A stretch of 55,092 bases of DNA from Dethiobacter alkaliphilus (GCA_016841605.1 JAENYV010000012.1:1-55092), one strand, 5' to 3'; shown: positions 36,023 through 44,636, counted from the stretch's first letter. Numbers and translations are program-made. Notes: a model not told the origin generated them from the sequence alone.

Positions 36023-37201
36023 TTGCGTTACACACCGAAAACAGAGCTTGACCAAAGAGTTGCTAAACTGCAGGAAGGTTTAAGGAAAAGCGGTATTGAC
36101 GGGGCAGTTATTGTTCAGAATGCCGACCTCTTCTATTTTACAGGAACCATACAACGTTCCCATCTCTTCATCCCGTCGGAGGGGGAGCCGGTACTGCTGG
36201 TCAACAAGAGTCTCGAGCGGGCAAAAGAAGAGTCTTCCATGGATAATATTATCAGTCTAAACAGTTTAAAAGAAATAAATAAGGTTTTACAATCATTCGG
36301 TTACGGCCCTTTTCAAACTTTGGGCTTTGAACTGGATGTGTTGCCGGCAAATCAATATTTACGTTATCAAAAACTGTTTGAACCGGCTGAAATTGTTGAC
36401 GTCAGCCGGCTTATACGCACTGTAAGGATGATCAAATCACCTTTTGAAATAGAAATTCTTAAGGATGTAACAAAACTCCACCAGGAAATCTTTTCTCTTA
36501 TTAAGAACAATCTCCGGGAAGGTATTTCCGAGTTGGAACTGACAGGACTGGTGGCGGCAGTTACCCGGAAAAAAGGACACTCCGGTATAATGAGGGTGCG
36601 GGGCTTTAATCAGGATTTATTTTATGTTCATTTATTATCCGGTAAAAATACTACTCCGAGCTATTTTGACGGGTCTGTCGGCGGCAGAGGGGTCGGCCCT
36701 GCCTTTGCGCAGGGTTCCTGCACCAAATTGATCGGCAGGAATGAGCCGGTGCTGGTAGATTTTAGTTTCGTTCTTGACGGATATATGTTAGACCAGACAA
36801 GAATATTCTGCCTGGGAAAATTGCCGGACCACTTGGCCCGGGCGCACGTGGCGGCGGTTGATATCCTGAAAGAGTTGGAAAAAATATCCAAACCGGGAGT
36901 CCCCTGCAGTGATCTTTACGACCGGGCAAGGCAACTGGCTGCGGATAGCGTGTTTGAAAAACATTTTCTGGGTTTTCCTAATCCTGTGGCATTTGTCGGT
37001 CACGGCATCGGCATCGAACTGGATGAACTTCCGGTAATCGCCCATGGTTTTAACATCCCTCTGGAAGAAGGTATGGTTTTCGCCCTTGAACCAAAATTTG
37101 TCTTTCCCGATGGGGCAGTTGGAGTCGAAAACACCTATTTAGTAAGGAAGGACGGATTGGAAACATTAACTGTTTTTGAAGAGAATATAATCTATCTTTA
37201 G
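36023..37201 (+). CDS. M24-family Xaa-Pro aminopeptidase-like metallopeptidase
   Basis: About 392 aa. TTG 36023 is preferred: GGAGGT ends 7 bases before it (GTG 36008 is the longest start). N-terminal creatinase-type domain (LRKSGIDGAVIVQNADLFYF), then the pita-bread catalytic domain with metal ligands in VDFSFVLDGYMLDQTRIF (two Asp), VGHGIGIELDELP (His), FALEPKFVFP (Glu) and VGVENTYLV (Glu). Such enzymes cleave X-Pro bonds or act on methylated amines/creatine. Stands alone. Confidence 0.9.
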   Translation: MRYTPKTELDQRVAKLQEGLRKSGIDGAVIVQNADLFYFTGTIQRSHLFIPSEGEPVLLVNKSLERAKEESSMDNIISLNSLKEINKVLQSFGYGPFQTLGFELDVLPANQYLRYQKLFEPAEIVDVSRLIRTVRMIKSPFEIEILKDVTKLHQEIFSLIKNNLREGISELELTGLVAAVTRKKGHSGIMRVRGFNQDLFYVHLLSGKNTTPSYFDGSVGGRGVGPAFAQGSCTKLIGRNEPVLVDFSFVLDGYMLDQTRIFCLGKLPDHLARAHVAAVDILKELEKISKPGVPCSDLYDRARQLAADSVFEKHFLGFPNPVAFVGHGIGIELDELPVIAHGFNIPLEEGMVFALEPKFVFPDGAVGVENTYLVRKDGLETLTVFEENIIYL

Positions 37202-37248
37202 CCAATAAACTTTCCCCCTTGCCAATCTCTAGGAAACTTTGAGAAAAA

Positions 37249-37277
37249 GCCCGGTACCTGTAAAACTTGGTCCGGGC
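37249..37277. terminator. Bidirectional terminator-like hairpin
   Basis: GCCCGGTACC and GGTCCGGGC pair (one bulge). On the plus strand it is followed by GTAATTTT after the peptidase gene; on the minus strand by TTTTTCTC. It should end the peptidase transcript. Confidence 0.6.
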
Positions 37278-37340
37278 GTAATTTTCAGGATTCCCTCAGC
37301 GCTGGAATAAATCTCGGCAGTCCCCTCTTGCGTTCCTGTG

Positions 37341-37369
37341 TTGACAAATTGCTCTGGGAAAGGTATTCT
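37341..37369 (+). promoter_or_regulatory. Sigma-A promoter upstream of the thioredoxin-like gene
   Basis: TTGACA (37341-37346), 17-base spacer, TATTCT (37364-37369). A palindrome begins at the last base of the -10. The leader to the gene is about 170 bases, in which no gene was recognised. Confidence 0.7.
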
Positions 37370-37393
37370 ATGCATATATGCAGTGATATGCAT
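37370..37393. promoter_or_regulatory. 24-bp palindromic operator-like site
   Basis: ATGCATAT, eight bases, ATATGCAT, a perfect inverted repeat just after the -10 box. The AT-rich form and position resemble ArsR/SmtB-type operators, but no such regulator is encoded nearby. Confidence 0.5.
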
Positions 37394-37545
37394 GTATTTT
37401 TTACAGTACGAGGTAATGCAAGTTATAGAGATTTCTCAGTCCAATGCATCGCGGATATTGAGCCCCCTTCAATAAAGAAATGTTACTGTAATGAATGAAG
37501 TAGGGTAGATATATCAGCTTAAAAATAAGGAGGATGCTTAAAAAA

Positions 37546-37794
37546 ATGATAATTAAAATTTTAGGTACGGGATGCGCTAATTGCCGGAAATTGGAGAAAG
37601 AGACTATCAACGCCCTGGCAGAGCTGGGCGTTGATGCCGATGTGGAAAAGGTAACGGAGTTGAATAAGATCATGGAGCATGATATCATGATGACTCCGGG
37701 ATTGGTGGTAAACGAAAAAGTCAAAGTATTCGGCCGTGTACCCCGCAAAGAAGAGATTAAAAAGTGGATTAAGGAAGAGTTCGAACGCAATTAA
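37546..37794 (+). CDS. Small thioredoxin-family (thioredoxin-like, CxxC) protein
   Basis: About 82 aa from ATG 37546 (ATG 37534 directly abuts the GGAGG and is unlikely). Short thioredoxin fold of the redox-active disulfide protein type: MIIKILGTGCANCRKLEKET with CxxC, TELNKIMEHD, and the cis-Pro loop MMTPGLVVNEKV. Such proteins often accompany ArsP/permease genes for metalloid handling; only a 31-codon membrane peptide follows here, which may be the remains of that arrangement. Confidence 0.85.
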   Translation: MIIKILGTGCANCRKLEKETINALAELGVDADVEKVTELNKIMEHDIMMTPGLVVNEKVKVFGRVPRKEEIKKWIKEEFERN

Positions 37795-37852
37795 CCTTTG
37801 ACCCGATATTTCCGAAGTCCGGATAAATGACTGTTATCAGGAGATGGAGATA

Positions 37853-37948
37853 ATGAAGGAATGGCAGAAATTAACACTTATAGTAGCTGCCTTTCTTATC
37901 ATGGCCACTATTTCAGGTTTACTATATGGAGCTATTTTCCCAGGGTAA
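37853..37948 (+). CDS. 31-aa single-span membrane peptide
   Basis: ATG 37853 follows GGAGATGGAG. The frame starts MKEWQKLTL, has one hydrophobic helix (IVAAFLIMATISGLLYGAIF) and ends PG. It lies 58 bases after the thioredoxin-like gene. It could be a true small membrane protein or the N-terminal remnant of a permease. Confidence 0.45.
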   Translation: MKEWQKLTLIVAAFLIMATISGLLYGAIFPG

Positions 37949-38206
37949 AATCGGTGGAAATAATATATTGAAAATAATGTCATGTTAATATGTTATAGTT
38001 GGACTAAAAAATGAATATATGAGCAGCTGTTGTAAACCCGGAGCAACCAAGATTTTCAAGCTAAATATTATTATTTATTGCAGGCAGGATTTTAGTGATC
38101 GGTAAAGTAAATATAAATAATGAATTGCCTGTGAATGCAGCAGAAGTTTATTAAGGGTGCTTATCTCCCTTAGAAAAATTGATTAAATAATGAAGGGGTA
38201 GTAACG
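37949..38206 (+). other. Gap before cysK with a Cys-containing micro-ORF
   Basis: A 28-codon frame, 38019-38105, starts MSSCCKPGATKIFKL; another short frame (ending VNAAEVY at about 38155) overlaps its end and could be its frameshifted continuation. No good ribosome site is evident. No other feature was recognised; the cysK ribosome site (GAAGGGG) lies at its end. Confidence 0.3.
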
Positions 38207-39109
38207 ATGATCACGGAAAGCATATTGGATATCATTGGGAATACACCGATGCTCGGACTGAAAAAACTAACCGGACTGAATATTTTTGCCAAGGCGGAAT
38301 ATTTGAACCCCGGCGGAAGCATCAAAGACAGAGTAGCCAAACATATGATCGAACAGGCGGAAGCCAGAGGGGTTCTTAAACCCGGTATGACAATTATGGA
38401 GCCCACTTCGGGTAATACCGGTATCGGCATTGCATTAGTCGGTGTGCAAAAAGGTTACAGGGTCGTGATAGTAATGCCGGAAAATATGAGTGAGGAAAGA
38501 AAAAAAATTATCTTAGCATTGGGTGCCGAACTAATATTAACTAAGTCTGATGATAGTATTGGCGGTGCAGTGCTGGAAATTGAAAAACAAAGGGCAAAAG
38601 ATCATAATATTTTCGTTCCTCAGCAGTTTGAAAACCCCGACAATCCCGAAATTCATTACCTGACAACAGCTGCAGAAATCTGGCAACAAATGGAAGGCAA
38701 CGTAGATATCTTCGTCTCCGGGTTGGGTAGCGGAGGTACCCTGGAAGGAGTTGGAACCTTTCTAAAAGAAAGAAATCCCCAGGCCAAGATCATAGCCGTT
38801 GAACCCAAAAATGTATCAGCGCTTTTAGGGCACGAGCCCGGCTTACACAAGATTCAGGGGATCGGCGATGGTTTCATCCCCAGTGTCCTGGATGTAAACC
38901 TGATTGATGGGGTTGTGGAAGTAACAGATGATGATGCCATCAGTACAGCCAGGGATTTGGCCAAAGTTCAGGGTATTCTGGTCGGAACTTCTTCCGGTGC
39001 AAATCTTTGGGCTGCCATTAAGATGGCCGAAAAATATGGCCGGGATCAGAGAATTGCCACCATTCTGCCCGACCGGGTAGAAAGATATTTCAGTACATCC
39101 TTGATATAA
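38207..39109 (+). CDS. cysK: Cysteine synthase (O-acetylserine sulfhydrylase)
   Basis: 300 aa, normal length. PLP enzyme making cysteine from O-acetylserine and sulfide. PLP Lys in NPGGSIKDRVAKHMI (about residue 41), substrate loop EPTSGNTGIGIA, phosphate loop GLGSGGTLEG, IQGIGDGFIP, and GTSSGAN near the C-terminus. The extended C-terminal loop of CBS is absent. No serine acetyltransferase lies nearby. Confidence 0.95.
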   Translation: MITESILDIIGNTPMLGLKKLTGLNIFAKAEYLNPGGSIKDRVAKHMIEQAEARGVLKPGMTIMEPTSGNTGIGIALVGVQKGYRVVIVMPENMSEERKKIILALGAELILTKSDDSIGGAVLEIEKQRAKDHNIFVPQQFENPDNPEIHYLTTAAEIWQQMEGNVDIFVSGLGSGGTLEGVGTFLKERNPQAKIIAVEPKNVSALLGHEPGLHKIQGIGDGFIPSVLDVNLIDGVVEVTDDDAISTARDLAKVQGILVGTSSGANLWAAIKMAEKYGRDQRIATILPDRVERYFSTSLI

Positions 39110-39131
39110 ACCTTTTCTGGAAACTTATTCC

Positions 39132-39160
39132 TTGACAAATACGGATCAGCCGTCTACAAT
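39132..39160 (+). promoter_or_regulatory. Consensus sigma-A promoter of the chemoreceptor-EAL operon
   Basis: TTGACA (39132-39137), 17-base spacer, TACAAT (39155-39160). Start of transcription near 39167. Confidence 0.85.
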
Positions 39161-39181
39161 TAAAAAAAAGTCGAGCAAAGG

Positions 39182-39214
39182 CGCTCAGAAGTTCTTCTTC
39201 TGAGCGTTTTGTTT
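39182..39214 (+). terminator. Terminator-like hairpin in the leader of the chemoreceptor gene
   Basis: CGCTCAGAAG, five bases, CTTCTGAGCG, then TTTTGTTTT. It could end cysK transcription, but it lies between the promoter at 39132-39160 and the gene at 39237, so it would also act on that transcript as an attenuator. Confidence 0.8.
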
Positions 39215-39236
39215 TAAGGGAGGATAGATTTGGGAT

Positions 39237-40598
39237 ATGTTTGCAAATCTAATAAAAGAACAGTCAAACAGAGGCAGGAAAAAGTCAAACGATTTAATTA
39301 ATCTTCTGGAGACCATGTCCAGTGGAAAAATTAATACTATAATCAATAAAGACCATTACAAAGGTGTCTGGAGGGATGTGGCCGAGGGGCTGGAACAGTT
39401 CCGGGAGTTGACTTCAGGACTGGCGGATGAGATCCAGGTATCTGCGGCACAAATATCTTCTGCTGTAGCCGAAATTCGCGACGTAGCAGGACGAATGAAT
39501 GAACTGATTTCTGTTCTCTGCAGTTTGCAGGCCACGACAGAATCGGTCAATCGACTCAGCAGCGGGATCGCGGAGATAGTAAATACTCAGGAAAAAACTT
39601 TTTTTGAAGTTCATAAAGCTGTTAATGAAGCGGCTTCAACTACCGCCATGGCCCTGGAAAAGATGAAAACAACCACGGATTTGCGGCTAAATGAACTGGA
39701 ATCGGCCGTAGCAAAGGTAGACAGCGTCATGTTCAGGATTGACGGAATTGCCCGGCAAACCAAACTCCTTTCTCTAAATGCCAATATCGAAGCTGCCCGT
39801 GCAGGCAGAGACGGCAACAGCTTTAATGTTATTGCCGATCAGGTCAAACAATTAGCAGAATTCAGTTCAAGTGCGGTCAAGGAAAGTGCTGAAATTACAA
39901 AGACGATCAAAGTAGAAGCAGAAACAGTAGCTACGGCCGTAGAGGAAGGCCGGGAAGAGGTAAATGAATTGGTAACGGGGACAACTTCTAAAGTAACTGA
40001 GAGCCTGCAGTTCTACCGGAATTCTGTCCTTGAAATAATACAGAAGGCGCAAAAAGTACAGGAAGAGATAGACAATTCCCTGGAAAAAGTAACTGTCTAT
40101 ATGGATGCTTGCCGGAAAATATCCGAAGGATTAAGCACAACCTCCGACCTTATCGAAAATGTGGGCAGGGCTTTGGACAAAGCTATCATTAAAGTGGAAA
40201 GTAGGGACTCATTTCGGTCCGGGGAGGAAGATGCTGCCGGAAATATTTCCGGCAAACTTATAGAAATAGCTTTGCTTCGTGAAATAACCGACATGGAAAA
40301 ACAGAAGCACCAAAATGTTCTGGATAAATTTATGCTTAATAACGAATTAATTGAGGCCATTTACAGTAACCGGGCAGACGGCTCTTTTGTTTACAGTAAC
40401 CCACCAGCCGGCCTGATCAATGCCGGTGTCCGAACCTGGTGGCAAGAAGCGATGCAGGGGAAAACGTATGTCTCCCCGGTTTATGTATCCGCTATCACGC
40501 GGGCTCCCTGCCAAACAATAGCCGTACCCATACCTGGAGAAGCCGGAGGGGTCGTCGGAGTACTGGCGGTTGATCTGAGGAAAGCGGGATTAAGCTGA
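39237..40598 (+). CDS. Soluble methyl-accepting chemotaxis-type protein with C-terminal Cache/PAS-like domain
   Basis: 453 aa, no membrane segments. A coiled-coil signalling domain occupies about residues 40-300, with the hairpin tip [20 protein letters not shown] and [10 protein letters not shown] (about 171-215). The C-terminal ~110 residues form a sensor-like domain: [14 protein letters not shown], then [20 protein letters not shown], and [10 protein letters not shown]. The order (signalling first, sensor last) is the reverse of standard transmembrane receptors. The start ATG 39237 is 13 bases from GGGAGG. It is 2 bases from the EAL gene and surely co-transcribed, so the pair may join chemotaxis-like sensing to c-di-GMP. 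Confidence 0.85.
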   Translation: MFANLIKEQSNRGRKKSNDLINLLETMSSGKINTIINKDHYKGVWRDVAEGLEQFRELTSGLADEIQVSAAQISSAVAEIRDVAGRMNELISVLCSLQATTESVNRLSSGIAEIVNTQEKTFFEVHKAVNEAASTTAMALEKMKTTTDLRLNELESAVAKVDSVMFRIDGIARQTKLLSLNANIEAARAGRDGNSFNVIADQVKQLAEFSSSAVKESAEITKTIKVEAETVATAVEEGREEVNELVTGTTSKVTESLQFYRNSVLEIIQKAQKVQEEIDNSLEKVTVYMDACRKISEGLSTTSDLIENVGRALDKAIIKVESRDSFRSGEEDAAGNISGKLIEIALLREITDMEKQKHQNVLDKFMLNNELIEAIYSNRADGSFVYSNPPAGLINAGVRTWWQEAMQGKTYVSPVYVSAITRAPCQTIAVPIPGEAGGVVGVLAVDLRKAGLS

Positions 40599-40600
40599 AG

Positions 40601-41773
40601 ATGCCGCCCCAAATAGTTCCTTTTTATCAACCGATAGTCAGCATAGATACGTGTGAAATTCTGGGTTATGAAGTTCTGGGAAGAAAGATAACGGCCAACA
40701 AGATTGATAGCCTGGGTCCTTTTTTCCATGACTCCCAAATTGACGTGGAAGAAAAGCTAAATGTCGACCGCTACCTGCGGAAAACAGCCCTGGAAAACTT
40801 TGAAAAGTATTATACGGGCGGAATGCTGTTTATAAATATCCAGCCCCAGTGGATCTACAGGTTTAAAGATATTCCGGAACAATTGCCTACCCTGGAGTTC
40901 ATTTGCCGGGCCGGAGTGCCGGAGGAAAAAATTGTCATTGAAATATCGGAATCTGAATTCCAGGGAGATATGGAGCTTCTTGTGGAACTCATTTGCAGGT
41001 ACCGACAGGCCGGCTGCAAGATAGCCATCGATGATGTGGGATGCGGTTTTAGCAATATGGATCGCATCATTCATCTACATCCGGATTTCCTCAAAATCGA
41101 TGCCAGCCTGGTTAAAAAAAGCGGCCGGGAGGAGCTGACAGCCTGTCTCCTGGAATCTATGGGACTATTCAGCGAGAGAATGGGGCTTGAGCTTATCTTC
41201 GAAGGTATTGAAAACAGGGAACAATTTGCCGCGGGTTTGCGGGCAGGCGCCAGGCATTATCAGGGCTTTTTCTTCTCACCACCCGGGCCGCAGTTGCTTC
41301 CCAGGGAAAACTGGTCGGATGTCCTGGAAAAGGACTTAAAGGGGCATGTTGCTGTTGAAGCTTGTTTATTGGAACGGCAGCTGATACAAGCACAGAAGAT
41401 GAATGCTTTTCTTAATTCCTTAATATACCGGTACCGGCCGCAAACAATCGAGGAGTATATTGACTGCTTTATCCGCGCCGCTCCCTCCGAATGGTTTAGA
41501 ATATATGTCTGCGATGAAAAAGGATTCCAGCAGACACCTAATTATATTAAAAATAATGATGGAAGATGGTCTAATCAACCGGAATACCAAAACAGGTACT
41601 GGGGTTGGCGTCCATATTTTGTCCCGACGATCGCAAAAGTAAAGCAAATTGCTAAAGGACTCTTTTCCGATCCTTACTATGACCTGTCTACCAGGGAAAG
41701 AATTACTACTTTTTGCTATCCTCTCGTCAGAAATATGTTTTTATACATTGATTGCAACTTCCGGCGTTTGTAA
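40601..41773 (+). CDS. EAL-domain c-di-GMP phosphodiesterase with YkuI-like C-terminal domain
   Basis: 390 aa. EAL residues 1-245 keep the catalytic set: YEVLGR (ExLxR), INIQP (Asn), IVIEISESE (Glu), IAIDDVGCGFS (Asp-Asp), DFLKID (Lys), IFEGIEN (Glu) and YQGFFFSPP (Gln). So hydrolysis of c-di-GMP to pGpG is likely. Residues ~270-385 resemble the YkuI C-terminal sensor (PAS/Cache-like). No membrane segments. The last residues run into the remnant gene on the opposite strand (41716-42165), so the native C-terminus may have been changed slightly. Confidence 0.9.
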   Translation: MPPQIVPFYQPIVSIDTCEILGYEVLGRKITANKIDSLGPFFHDSQIDVEEKLNVDRYLRKTALENFEKYYTGGMLFINIQPQWIYRFKDIPEQLPTLEFICRAGVPEEKIVIEISESEFQGDMELLVELICRYRQAGCKIAIDDVGCGFSNMDRIIHLHPDFLKIDASLVKKSGREELTACLLESMGLFSERMGLELIFEGIENREQFAAGLRAGARHYQGFFFSPPGPQLLPRENWSDVLEKDLKGHVAVEACLLERQLIQAQKMNAFLNSLIYRYRPQTIEEYIDCFIRAAPSEWFRIYVCDEKGFQQTPNYIKNNDGRWSNQPEYQNRYWGWRPYFVPTIAKVKQIAKGLFSDPYYDLSTRERITTFCYPLVRNMFLYIDCNFRRL

Positions 41774-42165
41774 CAAGCCCAGGCAAATGCCGCTCCCAGG
41801 AAAATACTTATGGCTGTCCACGGATTATAGAGCAGATAAACCATGGCGATGGCCGACTTAGTATTATTCTTGCAAAACCGCCGAGTAAACTTCGGTAGAC
41901 ACTGTGGAATCGCCATAAACTTTCATTTCGTAATATCCTACCGGATAAGGCTCAGAAAGGATGGAAACAATGGGAACAGAAACATATTCGTATGTAGATT
42001 CCCAGGTATTTTTCTCAAGAACTATCGTACTCCCGGAATAGGGGCTTGAACTTGCATTTTCATATACAACTCCATAATATTCTGAAGGCGTCGTATCGCC
42101 CACATTGCGCAGGTGAAATTCATAGCCCTCCGCTGCCGGCAGAACTTCCCGGGCGTCTTAAGCTC
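41716..42165 (-). pseudogene. Remnant of an envelope protein gene with C-terminal membrane anchor
   Basis: One frame (about 42160-41864) reads EGYEFHLRNVGDTTPSEYYG to VYSAVLQE with no start; a stop precedes it. A second frame then encodes a hydrophobic anchor, AMVYLLYNPWTAISIFLGAA, followed by CYKRRKLQ, like the end of the CFI-box proteins in this window (VYLLYYPV...YRRKR). The CFI motif itself is not found. So it is a 5'-truncated, frameshifted remnant that overlaps the ends of the EAL gene. Confidence 0.6.
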
Positions 42166-42207
42166 TTTCAACAGTGTGTAAAAAAGCAAACTGAAAAGGA
42201 AGTGATA

Positions 42208-43095
42208 TTGTTGCGAGCGGCAGCCCTGAGTTTTGCCGAAGCGGACTTTACTACCCGGCAGGGTTTCCTGGACCATGTTTATAACGCTCTTTCTCCCGCT
42301 GCGGAAGGTGAGCAATTTTTACTGGTCTTTCCGGCACACCTGGCCCTGCTTTTCGCTTACCGCTGTGGAGATCTCGGCAGTCCGGCAGACTTTGCCGAAG
42401 CTGCCTCGGCCTTTTTAAAGCTGCCTCCGTCCTGGTCCGAAAAATTCCTTGACATTCAGCGTGCCATCGCCCTCAGCTTACAGGCCTATCTTGTTCCCGG
42501 CAGCTTTTTAACGGCGCATTATGAAGATATCTTCCATACGGCCTGTCTCTTTTCTCCTGAGGGAGAAGTGCTGGGATACCAGCAGCAGCTTTTTCTTTCC
42601 CGGGAAGAAAGAAATATGGGATGGTCCCGCGGCGAAGAAGCCGTGGTTTTCCAAACCGGCCTGGGACAACTGGGAATCATCATCGGCACAGACGCTTGGT
42701 ATCCTGAAGTCAGCCGCGTCCTGGCCTTAAAAGGAAGCGAAATTGTCTGTCACTGCGGGGCCCTGGACGCTGACGAAAACAAGTGGCGGCAGGTGGCGGG
42801 CATGTGGCAGCAGGTCCAGCACAACCGGTTTTTTTGTGTAGAAAGCCAGCTGACGGCTGCAATCGCGGGGCGCAAATTCGGCGCGTCATGCCTTATTCAC
42901 GCTCCCTGTGAAATGACTCCTGCATATGAAGGACTTTTAGCAAAGGGTGAAATGGAGGGAGAAGTTATTGAAGCTATCCTTGACAGAGAAATCCGGCAGG
43001 AAGTCTCCCCCAAATTTCCGCTTTTACAACTGTTGAAACCGGCAGCCTACCACGGTCTGGCTGTCATTATGCCGGAGGAAAGTAATGATACTTAA
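42208..43095 (+). CDS. Nitrilase-superfamily pseudoenzyme
   Basis: About 295 aa from TTG 42208 (AGGA 7 bases before; the frame is open further up but the fold begins here). The nitrilase fold is clear (LLVFPAHLALLF, CLFSPEGEVLGYQQQLFLS, LGIIIGTDAWYPEVSRVLALK, IVCHCGA, QVQHNRFFCVESQ). All three catalytic residues are changed: Glu of FPE is Ala in FPAHL, Lys of the y-x-K motif is Gln in YQQQL, and Cys of CyD is Gly/Thr in IIGTDAW. So it cannot be a hydrolase of the usual kind. It overlaps an intact paralogue by 11 bases and may be its structural or regulatory partner. Confidence 0.82.
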   Translation: MLRAAALSFAEADFTTRQGFLDHVYNALSPAAEGEQFLLVFPAHLALLFAYRCGDLGSPADFAEAASAFLKLPPSWSEKFLDIQRAIALSLQAYLVPGSFLTAHYEDIFHTACLFSPEGEVLGYQQQLFLSREERNMGWSRGEEAVVFQTGLGQLGIIIGTDAWYPEVSRVLALKGSEIVCHCGALDADENKWRQVAGMWQQVQHNRFFCVESQLTAAIAGRKFGASCLIHAPCEMTPAYEGLLAKGEMEGEVIEAILDREIRQEVSPKFPLLQLLKPAAYHGLAVIMPEESNDT

Positions 43096-44107
43096 ACAAA
43101 AATTATTTTTGCTGCAGCTCAAACGACGGACAAGAGCGTCCCTGGTAAGCAGACACCTGAAAAGAAAGAAAATTAAACTCTCGGGCAACTGTAACAGCAT
43201 CGATCTCCGCGGCGTAAAAGTTGGGGCGGTCCAGGTTGAAGCCAGGTTGTATTCCAACCCGCTGGACTACGCAGATGAAATGTGCAGACACACTGCACGC
43301 GCCGTAGCGGAAGGAGTACAGCTTCTCGTTTTCCCGGAGAACAACTCCTTCCAACTGCTCGGTCTAATCCCGGATATTGCTGCCATGGCAGAAAAAATGA
43401 ACAGGGATAACTCTTCCGTCAAGGCGGTTCACCTCTTCCGCTTTGCCGGTCAGGCAATGAACAGAATGGCACTCCAGGTGTTTTCTTTCCTGGCCAAAGC
43501 TCACGGTATGTATATTATGGCGGGAAGCTTCCCCTACCCTGAGGCCGGAGTTGTAATGAACAGGGCTTTTCTCTACGGACCCGACGGCGTGCAAATCGGT
43601 CGGCAGGATAAGGTTCATCTCATGCCCATCGAACACCTCTGGGGGTTGTCCTCAGGGTGCTCCTTCCATGTTTTTCCGACGTCGCTTGGCCGCCTGGCCA
43701 TGCCGGTCTGCATGGACGCCAGTTATTTTGAGACATTCCGTATCCTTGACAGCCAAGGTGCGGAAATAGTGATGGTACCTATCGCCAACGCGGAGCCCTA
43801 CAACTTCTGGCCCGCACTGCGGGGCCTTTGGGCAAGAGTGCAGGAAAGCACGGTCTACGGAATCAAAAGTGCGCTTGTCGGTAAACTGTTTGGCTTTACG
43901 CTGACAGGTAAGGCGGGAGTGTTCGCGCCGCTTGAACTTACCCCGGAGAGAGACGGGGTGCTCAGCGAGGCGCCTAACTTTGATCGGGAGACACTGGTCA
44001 CTGCTGTGCTGGACCTGGAGGCACTACAGAGGCTAAAAAAAAATCACCCCTACCTGGGTGACAAAAATCCGGCATTTGTTAATAAAAATTTCCCCTTAAT
44101 CTACTGA
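43085..44107 (+). CDS. Nitrilase-superfamily amidohydrolase with intact Glu-Lys-Cys triad
   Basis: 340 aa. A basic ~45-residue N-terminal extension (many Lys/Arg) precedes the fold. Triad: Glu in LLVFPENNSF, Lys in GRQDKVHLMPIE, Cys in MPVCMDASYFET. The usual second Glu region and IVMVPIANAEPYN follow. The enzyme hydrolyses a C-N bond of an amide; the branch and substrate are not clear. Start ATG with GGAGG, overlapping the pseudoenzyme gene by 11 bases. The basic N-terminus could bind membrane or nucleic acid. Confidence 0.88.
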   Translation: MILKQKLFLLQLKRRTRASLVSRHLKRKKIKLSGNCNSIDLRGVKVGAVQVEARLYSNPLDYADEMCRHTARAVAEGVQLLVFPENNSFQLLGLIPDIAAMAEKMNRDNSSVKAVHLFRFAGQAMNRMALQVFSFLAKAHGMYIMAGSFPYPEAGVVMNRAFLYGPDGVQIGRQDKVHLMPIEHLWGLSSGCSFHVFPTSLGRLAMPVCMDASYFETFRILDSQGAEIVMVPIANAEPYNFWPALRGLWARVQESTVYGIKSALVGKLFGFTLTGKAGVFAPLELTPERDGVLSEAPNFDRETLVTAVLDLEALQRLKKNHPYLGDKNPAFVNKNFPLIY

Positions 44108-44170
44108 AAATGCAGAGACCGGAAGTCAGGTGCCGGCGGGCCTGAAAAACTATCCATCTGATAATGAAGC
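44105..44170. repeat. Dispersed intergenic repeat, copy 2
   Basis: AAAATGCAGAGACCGGAAGTC and onward through TGCCGGCGGGCC and ATCCATCTG, similar to 34791-34860. Confidence 0.55.
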
Positions 44171-44218
44171 GAAGCTTCATGGGGGAAAATTTCCCATTTA
44201 TCCTGCCTATTCCTGCTA

Positions 44219-44452
44219 TTAACCCGGAATTTGCCGACACTTTCGCGCAAATTCAACCATCTTTTCCAGATTGACGGTTACTTCAGATAACTTGCCGTCA
44301 GACAGGCTTCTCCAATCTGATGTGCCGGCCGCCTCTTTAATCATGTCCAGCACCTGGAACCTGTAATACCCCATAAGCAGCAGTTCTCTGACAAGACTTT
44401 CAGTTTTAAGCACGTAGTCTCTCATCAAATCTTTCCCCTTTACTGTAACCAA
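44219..44452 (-). CDS. Small helical protein of unknown function
   Basis: 77 aa from TTG 44452 (AGGAG 7 bases before), or 68 aa from ATG 44425 (GGGGAAAG before). Predicted helical, acidic/basic mix, with LVRELLLMGYYRFQVLDMI and a C-terminal EFARKCRQ. I do not recognise a family. It stands alone between two plus-strand genes; the pattern resembles small regulatory or sporulation-type proteins but nothing proves this. Confidence 0.55.
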   Translation of the reverse strand: MVTVKGKDLMRDYVLKTESLVRELLLMGYYRFQVLDMIKEAAGTSDWRSLSDGKLSEVTVNLEKMVEFARKCRQIPG

Positions 44453-44636
44453 ACCCGGTCTCCTCTTAAGCTCTACTTAGGATGTTCACTTCATATCCAT
44501 ATTCCTTCCTTAAATAGAATATTCCAATTTTTTTGTTTAAATTCCTCAGTATAGAAAATTGGTAAATATTTTTAGGTATTTTTAGCTTTTATAAATACAA
44601 ACTAGGTAAACAACTTAACTGGAGGCAAAAATACAG

